This document shows, piece by piece, positions 1-6,800 of a DNA stretch of 8,631 nt. How positions within the stretch are numbered: the stretch's first letter is position 1; every line of letters begins with the position of its first letter. The notes beneath the pieces are model-generated. The model saw only the letters and a list, made by a program, of their open reading frames with translations, was not told the DNA's origin and did not search any database. The translations under genes and the position numbers were made by a program. This DNA is from CAZUDI01 sp964618975 (GTDB taxonomy: Bacteria; Desulfobacterota; Desulfomonilia; UBA1062). The stretch covers positions 1 to 8,631 of the forward strand of contig CAZUDI010000087.1 in assembly GCA_964618975.1 (NCBI GenBank), written 5' to 3'.

Positions 1-68
1 ATCCAGCTCATGCCGGACATGAGAATGGGGTACTTGATGCCGAGCAATTCGGTGATGCGTGTTTTCAT
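1..68 (-). CDS. Nitronate monooxygenase / 2-nitropropane dioxygenase-like flavoprotein, N-terminal fragment
   Basis: Only the first 22 codons are in the window; the gene runs off the left edge. The peptide begins MKTRITELLGIKYPILMSGM, the usual N-terminus of the nitronate monooxygenase/2-nitropropane dioxygenase family. These are FMN-binding TIM-barrel enzymes, and the family also includes FabK-like enoyl reductases and many uncharacterised NAD(P)H flavin oxidoreductases. The start is supported by a strong Shine-Dalgarno AGGGAGG at 74-80, five T residues before the ATG. The gene lies 53 nt downstream of the acyl-CoA dehydrogenase on the same strand, so it is probably the third gene of that operon. 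Homologues beside acyl-CoA dehydrogenases may act on acyl-CoA or enoyl-CoA intermediates rather than nitroalkanes, but that is inference. The family call is fairly safe; the substrate is unknown. Confidence 0.75.
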   Translation of the reverse strand, partial: MKTRITELLGIKYPILMSGMSW

Positions 69-80
69 AAAAACCTCCCT

Positions 81-105
81 GGCCGCCCGAACGGGCGGCC
101 TTTTT
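81..105 (+). terminator. Perfect GC hairpin with T-tract, terminator-like on the plus strand only
   Basis: GGCCGCCCG-AA-CGGGCGGCC (81-100) is a perfect inverted repeat, realistically an 8-bp stem with a 4-nt loop. TTTTT follows at 101-105. This is a textbook intrinsic terminator for plus-strand transcription, yet both flanking genes are on the minus strand. In the minus-strand transcript the same hairpin is followed directly by the Shine-Dalgarno AGGGAGG of the downstream gene rather than by a U-tract. There it is more likely a processing or stability element, or a structure that affects ribosome access. The hairpin is certain; its role is not. Confidence 0.6.
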
Positions 106-121
106 CCTTGGCGTCTGCCCC

Positions 122-1978
122 TCAGACGGCGAAGCAGGCGTCATCGATTTCCACAGCCGTCACGTCCTCGTTTTTGATGGCCGCTACCGTACCCTGAATC
201 CCCGGCAGGATGTTCTTGATGAAGAAGCGCGCACTGGCGAGCTTGCCGGCATAGAAGGCCGGATCGTCTCCCAGGCCGGGGGCCCATTCCTGCACCGCCG
301 CCGGGTCGCGCCCGGTTGCGGCCGCCAGGACATCGAGCCGCTGGCGGGCAAGGCCAGCCTCCCACAGCAACAGCCAGGACGAGACCACGGTGCCCATCAG
401 CATCAGGAAAGGATAGGCGCTCAACAGCGGCACCATGAACTTGCCCTGCCTGCCGCACTGGGCGAAATACATGGCCATCTCGGCCAGGGTGTTGACCGCG
501 GCCTGGACGTCCTCAGCCAGATCGGTGATGCCCTCGAGGGTGCTGCAGTGCGCGATGGTGGCGTTCATCTCGCTCAGAAGCGCCAGGAAGCAGGCTCCCT
601 TCTTCATCCCGAGCTTGCGCCCCACCAGGTCGAGCGATTGGATGCCGTTGGTGCCTTCGTAGATCGAGCCGATCTTTTCGTCGCGCATGACCTGTTCGAT
701 GGGATACTCGCGGCAATAGCCGTAGCCGCCGTAGATCTGCATGGCACTCTCGCAGACCCGAAAGCCGATATCGGAGTTATAGGCCTTGCAGATCGGGGTC
801 AGGACCTCGAAGATGCCGTTCCACCGGTCGTACTGATCCTGATCGGCGGCCACACGGGCCCTGTCCTGACAGAAGGCGGCGTAGTACATCATGGCGCGCA
901 TGCTGTCGACATGGGCCTTCATGGTGAGCAGCATGCGGCGCACGTCGGGGTGGGAGATAATGGGAACGCGCGGGGCCTGCGGGTTCTTGAAGTCGGCCAG
1001 GGCCGAGCCCTGCAGGCGTTCCCTGGCATACTGCAGGGCGTGCAGGTAACAGAATGAGGCGCTGGAGAGCCCCTGAATGCCGACACTCATGCGCGCGCCG
1101 TTCATCATGAAGAACATGATCTTCATACCCTGGCGTTCTTCGCCCAGGAGTTCGCCGTAGCAGGCATCATTGTCGCCGAAGTTTATCAGGCAGGTGGCGC
1201 TGCCATGAATACCCATCTTGTCTTCGATGCCGGCGATCTCGTAGTCATTGCGCCGCCCCAGGCTGCCGTCGTCGTTGACGATGTACTTGGGCACCAGAAA
1301 GAGCGAGATGCCCCCCGTGCCGGCCGGGTCTCCCTCGATGCGCGCCAGAACGGGCTGAACGATGTTCTCGGCCAGATCATGGTCGCCGGCGGAGATGAAG
1401 ATCTTGGTTCCCTTGATGAGGAAGGACCCGTCCGGCTGGCGCAAGGCCCGCGTGGTCAGCGCCCCGACATCGGTGCCGGCCCCGGGCTCGGTCAGGGCCA
1501 TGCTGCCGCCCCACTCGCCGGTGATCATCCTGGGCAGGTATTTCTGCCTGACCTCCTCCGAGCCGTAATGTTCGATCAGTTCGGCCGCCCCGCCGCTGAG
1601 ACCGGGGTACATGAAAAAGGCGAAATTGTGCAGAAACCAATCCCAGCTGGCATAGCGCATGATCTCGGGCAGGCCCTGTCCGCCATACTGCGGGGAGTTG
1701 GTCATGGATATCCAGCCGCCTTCGCAGTAAAGCTTGTAGAGGCGATGAAACGATTCGGGGACATGGACCTGGCCGTTCTCCAGGCGGCAACCCTGCCGAT
1801 CGCCCGCCTCCAGGGCCGGCAGGATCTCTTCGTGGGCGAGCTTGCCGGCTTCGGTCAGGATCATGTCGAACATGTCCCGTGAAAAGTCGGCGAAGGGCCC
1901 GGTGCAGATGTCTTCGATGGTGAGCATTTCGTGCAGCACGAACCGCTGATCGCGTTCCTCAAGGATAAGATTAGGCAT
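122..1978 (-). CDS. Acyl-CoA dehydrogenase, large DmdC-like type with C-terminal extension domain
   Basis: This 618-aa FAD-dependent acyl-CoA dehydrogenase introduces the alpha,beta double bond into an acyl-CoA and passes electrons to ETF. The N-terminal helical domain covers roughly residues 1-155. The flavin/substrate signature LTEPGAGTDVG lies at 162-172. The C-terminal catalytic domain ends in YGGYGYCREYP and then IYEGTNGIQ, whose Glu441 matches the catalytic base of this family. An extra C-terminal domain from about 470 to 610 makes the protein about 600 aa rather than the classical 380 aa, as in DmdC (3-methylmercaptopropionyl-CoA dehydrogenase) and relatives. The start at 1978 is chosen because AAAGGAG at 1984-1990 sits 5 nt upstream and because MPNLILEERDQRFVLHE fits the family N-terminus; the frame stays open to 2194, but that extension is low-complexity and not family-like. 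It follows the CoA-transferase by 253 nt and precedes the flavoprotein gene by 53 nt, so it is probably in one operon. The substrate is unknown, and DmdC function itself is not implied. Confidence 0.93.
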   Translation of the reverse strand: MPNLILEERDQRFVLHEMLTIEDICTGPFADFSRDMFDMILTEAGKLAHEEILPALEAGDRQGCRLENGQVHVPESFHRLYKLYCEGGWISMTNSPQYGGQGLPEIMRYASWDWFLHNFAFFMYPGLSGGAAELIEHYGSEEVRQKYLPRMITGEWGGSMALTEPGAGTDVGALTTRALRQPDGSFLIKGTKIFISAGDHDLAENIVQPVLARIEGDPAGTGGISLFLVPKYIVNDDGSLGRRNDYEIAGIEDKMGIHGSATCLINFGDNDACYGELLGEERQGMKIMFFMMNGARMSVGIQGLSSASFCYLHALQYARERLQGSALADFKNPQAPRVPIISHPDVRRMLLTMKAHVDSMRAMMYYAAFCQDRARVAADQDQYDRWNGIFEVLTPICKAYNSDIGFRVCESAMQIYGGYGYCREYPIEQVMRDEKIGSIYEGTNGIQSLDLVGRKLGMKKGACFLALLSEMNATIAHCSTLEGITDLAEDVQAAVNTLAEMAMYFAQCGRQGKFMVPLLSAYPFLMLMGTVVSSWLLLWEAGLARQRLDVLAAATGRDPAAVQEWAPGLGDDPAFYAGKLASARFFIKNILPGIQGTVAAIKNEDVTAVEIDDACFAV

Positions 1979-1983
1979 TGACG

Positions 1984-1990
1984 CTCCTTT
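1984..1990 (-). promoter_or_regulatory. Ribosome binding site that decides the acyl-CoA dehydrogenase start
   Basis: On the minus strand the sequence reads AAAGGAG-CGTCA-ATG, a strong Shine-Dalgarno 5 nt before the ATG at 1978. This places the start there rather than at the far end of the open frame at 2194. Confidence 0.8.
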
Positions 1991-1993
1991 CTC

Positions 1994-2011
1994 ACCGGCC
2001 AGGGTGCCGGT
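1994..2011 (-). other. Perfect hairpin just upstream of the acyl-CoA dehydrogenase ribosome binding site
   Basis: On the minus strand this reads ACCGGC-ACCCTG-GCCGGT, 6-bp arms around a 6-nt loop, ending 3 nt before the Shine-Dalgarno. No U-tract follows, so it is not an intrinsic terminator. A hairpin between two genes of an operon commonly protects or marks the end of a processed transcript. That role is inferred; only the repeat is seen. Confidence 0.45.
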
Positions 2012-2118
2012 TGTCATGGTCTTTATTTTGATGAAAACTGACTCACGCCTGTCCTGTTCAAAAGTCGCCTCCCCCGGGGCGCCCTCTGCGCCAAGCGCGC
2101 GTTGTGGGCGTCGATTCA

Positions 2119-2154
2119 ATGGGTTGTCTCCTTCCATGCATCTTCCATGGGTTG
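2119..2154. repeat. Short interleaved direct repeats in the CoA-transferase/dehydrogenase gap
   Basis: Two 8-bp direct repeats are nested here. ATGGGTTG occurs at 2119-2126 and 2147-2154. Between them CTTCCATG occurs at 2131-2138 and 2142-2149, one helical turn (11 bp) apart. On the minus strand the inner repeat includes an AAGGAG that looks like a Shine-Dalgarno but has no ATG or GTG after it. The repeats could be a protein binding site, slippage products or chance. Confidence 0.35.
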
Positions 2155-2164
2155 ATTGTGCACT

Positions 2165-2183
2165 TGCATCCCGAAGGATCGCA
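2165..2183 (-). other. cUUCGg tetraloop hairpin downstream of the CoA-transferase gene
   Basis: The minus-strand transcript forms TGC-G-ATCC-TTCG-GGAT-GCA, seven pairs with one bulged G, closed by the exceptionally stable C(UUCG)G tetraloop. It begins 48 nt after the CoA-transferase stop codon. No U-tract follows, so it is a weak terminator at best. A 3'-end stabiliser or an attenuator setting the transferase/dehydrogenase ratio is plausible. Confidence 0.45.
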
Positions 2184-2231
2184 GGTACAGACATGCCTGT
2201 TTACATCAACATGCATTCGCCGGAGAGGATC

Positions 2232-3560
2232 TCAGGACGGTGTGCGCAGCAGTCCGGCCTCGACCGCCTCTCTGGTCAGCTGGTCGCGGAAGTCGGGGTG
2301 GGCGATGGAGATCATGCGCCTGACCCGCTTCTCGATGCTCTGGTCCTTGAGGTTGACGATGCCGTACTCGGTGACCACGAAATCCACGTCGCTCCTGGGG
2401 GTGGTGACCACGGTGCCGGCCGGCAGGGCACTGACGATGCGTGTCCGGGGATTGCCCTTCCCCTGGCCCGCCACGGAGTTGAGCGCGATAAACGACTTGC
2501 CGCCCCGGGAGAAATGTGCCCCGCGCACGAAGTCCAGCTGGCCGCCCGTGCCGCTGTACTGGGAAAAACCGATGGTCTCCGAGCAGACCTGTCCGGTAAG
2601 GTCCATGGTCAGGGCGCTGTTGATGGCCATGAAGTTGTCGTTTTTGCCTACATTTAGGGGGCTGTTGACATAGGAGATGGGATGAAATTCCACCATGGGG
2701 TTGTTGTGAGCGAAGTCATAGAGCTTCTTCGTGCCCACCACCGCACCCACGATCATCTTGCCGGGGTGAAAATTCTTGCGCTCACCGGTAATGATGCCCT
2801 CGTGCACCAGATCGACCATGGCGTCCACCGCCATCTCGGTGTGCACGCCCAGATGGCGCTTGTCGGAGGACAACAGAAGTTCGCACACGGCATTGGGGAT
2901 CTTGCCCACGCCCACCTGCAGACAGGCCCCGTCGGGAATCTCGTCGATGATGAGGCGTGCGATGGCGAGCTCGTTCTCACCGGGTTTGACATAGGGCGCC
3001 TCGGGCAGCGAATGGTCGGCCTCGCAGATAAAGTCGGCCTCGCTTACGTGCAGGTGCGAGTGGCTGCCCGCGATCCAGGGCACGTTGCGGTTCACCTGCA
3101 CGATGCGGCAATCGCAGTTGCGCAGCAGGGCATGCCCGGCAAAGGTGCCCAGAGGCCCCAAGCTCATGTAGCCCTTTTCGTTGGGGGGCGAACACTCGAA
3201 AAGCCCGAAATCGTAGCGCTCCTGCACACGATCAAACAGGTCGTCGGTATGCGAGAACTGGTAGGAGGTCACCTCGATGTTCCCCTCCCCCAGGAAGAAA
3301 CGCTCCAGCGGCCCCACGAAGATGGAATGGTGGCCGAGGTGTCCCCGGAATTCGCGCTTCAGATGCTCCAGCGGGGTGAACAGCAACCCGGAAATGATCG
3401 ACACATCCCTGAGTTCCTCACGCCGTGCGGCTATGGCCGTGACCAGGTCCACGGGGCAGCTGCCCCCGGGCGTCATGGCCAGGCGGCTACCCGGGACGAT
3501 CTTGGCGGCCGCCGTCTCAACACTCACCAGCTTTGCCTGATACATATCGCACCAATCCAT
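2232..3560 (-). CDS. Acetyl-CoA hydrolase/transferase family CoA-transferase (4-hydroxybutyrate/butyrate:acetate CoA-transferase-like)
   Basis: The 442-aa protein has the usual length of the acetyl-CoA hydrolase/transferase family, whose members move CoA between acetate and another carboxylic acid (4-hydroxybutyrate, butyrate, succinate) through a glutamyl-CoA thioester. Visible family features are the VGVGKIPNAV loop (about 217-226), GVHTEM at about 238-243, the glycine-rich QYSGTGGQLDF (334-344) and VTEYGIVNL near 396-404. Glu242 in HTEM matches the position of the catalytic Glu of clostridial 4-hydroxybutyrate CoA-transferase. There is no signal peptide, so it is cytoplasmic. The start at 3560 follows AAGGAGG by 7 nt; the adjacent ATG at 3563 would have only 4 nt, and an ATG at 3590 lies upstream of that Shine-Dalgarno. 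It is the first gene after the sigma-54 promoter and probably supplies the acyl-CoA used by the dehydrogenase downstream. The family is sure; the substrate is not. Confidence 0.93.
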   Translation of the reverse strand: MDWCDMYQAKLVSVETAAAKIVPGSRLAMTPGGSCPVDLVTAIAARREELRDVSIISGLLFTPLEHLKREFRGHLGHHSIFVGPLERFFLGEGNIEVTSYQFSHTDDLFDRVQERYDFGLFECSPPNEKGYMSLGPLGTFAGHALLRNCDCRIVQVNRNVPWIAGSHSHLHVSEADFICEADHSLPEAPYVKPGENELAIARLIIDEIPDGACLQVGVGKIPNAVCELLLSSDKRHLGVHTEMAVDAMVDLVHEGIITGERKNFHPGKMIVGAVVGTKKLYDFAHNNPMVEFHPISYVNSPLNVGKNDNFMAINSALTMDLTGQVCSETIGFSQYSGTGGQLDFVRGAHFSRGGKSFIALNSVAGQGKGNPRTRIVSALPAGTVVTTPRSDVDFVVTEYGIVNLKDQSIEKRVRRMISIAHPDFRDQLTREAVEAGLLRTPS

Positions 3561-3567
3561 CATACAA

Positions 3568-3574
3568 CCTCCTT
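3568..3574 (-). promoter_or_regulatory. Ribosome binding site of the CoA-transferase
   Basis: On the minus strand AAGGAGG is followed by TTGT-ATG-ATG. This near-perfect Shine-Dalgarno favours the second ATG (3560, spacing 7) over the first (3563, spacing 4), and rules out the in-frame ATG at 3590 because it lies upstream. Confidence 0.75.
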
Positions 3575-3622
3575 CGATGATGTCGATCAAGGGGTTGGGC
3601 CCTTGTCCGCGAGGGGACTATC

Positions 3623-3637
3623 GCAAGCGACATGCCA
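3623..3637 (-). promoter_or_regulatory. Sigma-54 (RpoN) promoter of the CoA-transferase/acyl-CoA dehydrogenase operon
   Basis: On the minus strand the sequence is TGGCATG-TCGC-TTGC. The consensus is TGGCACG-N4-TTGC, so there is one mismatch, and the obligatory GG and GC are exactly 10 nt apart. The predicted transcription start is near 3611, giving a leader of about 50 nt before the ATG at 3560. The divergently encoded neighbour is a sigma-54 activator, which makes a chance match unlikely. Confidence 0.85.
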
Positions 3638-3715
3638 CACGGCGCATTTCTCAACATCCCGAATAAACGGCTGTTCCGCTATGCCTGGTCCCTGCCGCGA
3701 AGTTATGAGGATGAC

Positions 3716-3738
3716 ATATCGTCTCATCGAGACGAAAT
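3716..3738. promoter_or_regulatory. Palindromic candidate enhancer (UAS) for the divergent sigma-54 activator
   Basis: TCGTCTC-ATC-GAGACGA (3719-3735) is a perfect inverted repeat with 7-bp arms, extended imperfectly by AT pairs to 3716-3738. Its centre (3727) is about 115 bp upstream of the predicted sigma-54 start, inside the usual 80-200 bp range for enhancer-binding proteins. It also lies about 90 bp upstream of the activator's own ATG, so autoregulation is possible. Binding by this regulator is inferred from position and symmetry. Confidence 0.55.
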
Positions 3739-3753
3739 TCCATCGCTTAGCCC

Positions 3754-3783
3754 TTGATCGCGGCCCCGTCCTTCTGGTATTGA
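3754..3783 (+). promoter_or_regulatory. Possible sigma-70 promoter of the regulator gene
   Basis: TTGATC (3754-3759), an 18-nt spacer and TATTGA (3778-3783) preceded by TGG give a weak -35 and an extended -10. A transcript would start near 3790, just before the Shine-Dalgarno AAGGGGG at 3804-3810. The palindrome at 3719-3735 lies immediately upstream of the -35. The match is modest. Confidence 0.35.
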
Positions 3784-3818
3784 AAACCAAGGCCTCACTC
3801 ACCAAGGGGGATACGCGC

Positions 3819-6800
3819 ATGCACGACAGGCTGCCCGATCTTACCGCCCCGCAATGGGAATTCCTGGCCCTGGTGGAGGCCTTCGGGGCACCCGTCCCGA
3901 TCGATGTACCTGCCGCGCTGTTCGAACTGACTCCGGGCATGCTCTTCGATCTCGTGCGCCGGGCAAGCGATAGCGGCTGGCTGCACCTGGACGAACAGAA
4001 CCGACTCCAGCTGCGGCAGGACCTCCCTGTTGCGGTCCAGGCCCGCATGCACGAGGCCCTGAGCAGACGACACATGCAGGAGCTTTGCCACCGCATGCAC
4101 GCATCGGGCACCCTGCAGGACCTGCCGCTGGGCATGCGCGCCCGGCTGCTCGAAAAATCCGGCCGGGTCCTCGAGGCCGCCCAGATCGAATTCAGCGCCG
4201 CCCAGGTCTCGATCGCCGAAAACGACTCGGCCGGCGCCCTGCGCCTGCTGGAAAAGGTGGTCGACCGTCTGCGCTCCTGCCTGGGCGAGCCCGCCAGCGA
4301 TACCCTCTTTGTCTCGGCCGCCGTCACCCTGTGTCTGCTGCGCTTCCGGCAGGGCCGCGAGATGACCGGCATCCCCGACCTCTTGCATCAGGCTCGCACC
4401 GTAGCTCAGCGCCAGGGCGACAAACGTTCGCTAACGCTGTTCGGTCTGTTCTACGGCCGGCTGTACTTCTTCGAAGACCGGCACTCTGAGGCCCTGGAGG
4501 TCCTCGAAGCCAGCATCCGCGAGGCCCGCACCCTGGGGGACGAGGACATCCTGTCACAGTCGGCCGAATTCATCGGCCTGTACTACTTCATCCAGGGCCG
4601 CTACCGCGAGGCCTGTGAATACCTCGACCGGGCCATGCAGGCCGCCCTCTCCCAGCGCACCCGCACGATCATCTTCACCCTGCCGCGGCTGCTCGGCTAC
4701 TGCTTTGCCATCCTGGGGCGCTTCCACCAGGCCATCGGCGTGCTCGACAGCAACTGGCGGCGGGCCCTGATGAAGACCGAACCCGCGCTGGCAACCAATT
4801 TCCGCATCCCCCTGGGTACGGTGCTGCTGATGATGGGCAAACGGTCGGAGGCCTATGCCCACCTGAGCGCCGGTCTCGACGAGGCCCTCACCCAGCAGAA
4901 TCACTGGGCCCTGTTCGAGGCCCGCATCTCGCTGGGTTACTACCATTTCCTCGACGGGGACCTGAAAGAGGCCCACCGCACCTGCGCCGAGGGTCTGAGC
5001 GAAGGGGCCATAGCCGGTATCAAAAGCTCCTCCGTCTTCTGGCCGTGGTTTCTGGAAATGCTCTTCGAGTTCGATCGCCAGGAATTCGCCCCGCTTCTGG
5101 GCGAGTCCTTCCCACAGGAGCTCGACAGGGTGCTGGCAGGCGCCAATATCAACCTGCACGGGACGGCCCTGGCCCTTCTGGCCCGGCTGGCAGGGCACGG
5201 AGAGGCGGCCGAAGACCTGCTGATCCAGAGCGAGAAGGCCCTGCTGCGCTCGGGCGACCCCATCCAGCTGGCCAAAACCCGCGCCGCGCTGGCGCGGCTG
5301 AAACTGCACGAGGCCAACCGCGAGGAGGCTCTCAAGCTAGCCCTGCAGGCCTGGGAGGGACTCTCGGGCTTCGGCCAGGGGTTCTTTCCCGACGACCTCA
5401 GGCCGCTCCTGCGCAGCCGGGGGGCGCTGGCGACCGGGACGCAGCAGCGGCATGCGATCCTGCTGCGCTTCATGCGCCTGATGGAGGATTTCGTACCCGG
5501 CACGGACCAGGTCGAGCTGCTAACCCGCCTCGTGGCCGCCTCGAGTCGCTTCTTCGAGGCCGAACGGGGGGGGCTGTTCTGGGTCGATCCCTCCCGCCCC
5601 CGCCGCAGGCCCGCCCTGAAGGCCGCCTACAATCTGTCACGCCTCGAGGTGGAATCCTCTACCTTTCAAGCTCAGCTGGAGCTTATCGGGCGGGTCCTAC
5701 GCAACAACACGCCCGTGGTGCTGCATCCGGCCCATGGGAACGCCAAAGACAGCGTGGCAATTCTGTGCCTGCCCTTTGCCTGTGAAGGCCGCATACAGGG
5801 GGTCCTCTACCACGAAAACACCTATGTCGATGAACGCTTCGAACTCTTCGACCGTGACTTGCTTCAAAAGTTCTCATCTTCGGTAGGCCTGTATATCGAC
5901 CGCATCACCCGCTATTGCCGCCCGATAGCGCAGGTTGATCAGCCGCTCTTGGATCAAGTAGATCCATCCCGCAACGAGGAAGACATCCTTGCGCAGAGCG
6001 TGATCATGCAGGACCTCCTGGAGCGGGCGCAACAGGCCGGCCAATCGGATGCCTCCGTGCTCATCCTAGGCGAAACAGGGGTGGGCAAGGAGCTGATGGC
6101 CCGGCATATTCACGCGCACAGCCCGCGCCGCAACGGCCCCTTCGCCGTGGTCGACCTCAGCAGCATGCCGGAGAACCTGGTGGAGAGCGAGTTGTTCGGC
6201 CACGAAAAGGGGGCCTTCACCGGGGCTACCGCCCGCAAGCTCGGACGCATCGAATTGGCCCACCAGGGGACGCTCTTCATCGACGAGGTGGGAGACATCC
6301 CCGCCTCCATGCAGATCAAGCTTCTGCGCACGCTGCAGAATCAGAGCTTCATGCGTCTGGGCGGGATCCGCACCCTGAGTTCGGACTTCCGGCTCATCGC
6401 CGCCACGAATCGCAACCTGAGCCAGGAGGTGAGCGCGGGCAACTTTCGCGAAGACCTCTTCTACCGCCTGAATGTTGTGCCGCTCATCATTCCACCGCTG
6501 CGCGACCGGCAGGGGGACGTGATCCTCCTGGCCGAGCATTTCCTGAGGTACTTTGCGGGCAAATATCACCGCCCGACGGTGCACCTCAACCCGCAGGACC
6601 GGCAGCGTCTGCAGGACTACCCCTGGCCCGGGAATGTGCGCGAACTCAGAAACATCATTGAGCGGACCGTAATACTCTCCAGCGGCAGTATCCCGGAGCT
6701 CTCGCCCTCGGTGAACAGGCCCGAGCATCCCTTTGCCGACTGCCCCAGCCTGGACGAACTGCAGCGGCGCTATATCCTGTGGACCCTCGAACGCACCGGG

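Noticed and set aside
548..1882. Long plus-strand open frames (548-1057 and 1205-1882) opposite the acyl-CoA dehydrogenase.
   Set aside because: They are antisense shadows of a conserved gene with all family motifs. They have no convincing ribosome binding site and no recognisable product.
2079..2094. Second sigma-54-like site (GG-N10-GC, TTGGCGC...GC) on the minus strand before the acyl-CoA dehydrogenase.
   Set aside because: The -24 half is reasonable, but the -12 half reads GCGC instead of TTGC. In GC-rich DNA this is easily chance, and no enhancer-like palindrome lies near it.
3595..3610. GG-N10-GC on the plus strand, possible sigma-54 promoter for the regulator.
   Set aside because: TTGGGCCCTTGTCCGC matches little beyond the GG and GC dinucleotides and would lie about 200 nt from the start codon.
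2682..3818. The reading frame of the sigma-54 regulator stays open for about 379 codons upstream of 3819, over the CoA-transferase gene on the other strand.
   Set aside because: The translation there is the antisense of a clearly recognisable CoA-transferase, has no domain character, and is explained by GC-rich codon bias. The good Shine-Dalgarno is at 3804-3810.
3711..3821. Alternative regulator start at ATG 3711 (36 extra residues).
   Set aside because: The only purine-rich stretch (ATGAGG) abuts the ATG with no spacer. The extension would also place the palindrome and the possible promoter inside the coding region.
4554..5503. Minus-strand open frames of 187-251 codons opposite the TPR part of the regulator.
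   Set aside because: They are low-complexity antisense translations of GC-rich TPR coding sequence; the plus-strand frame is continuous with GAF, AAA+ and HTH domains.
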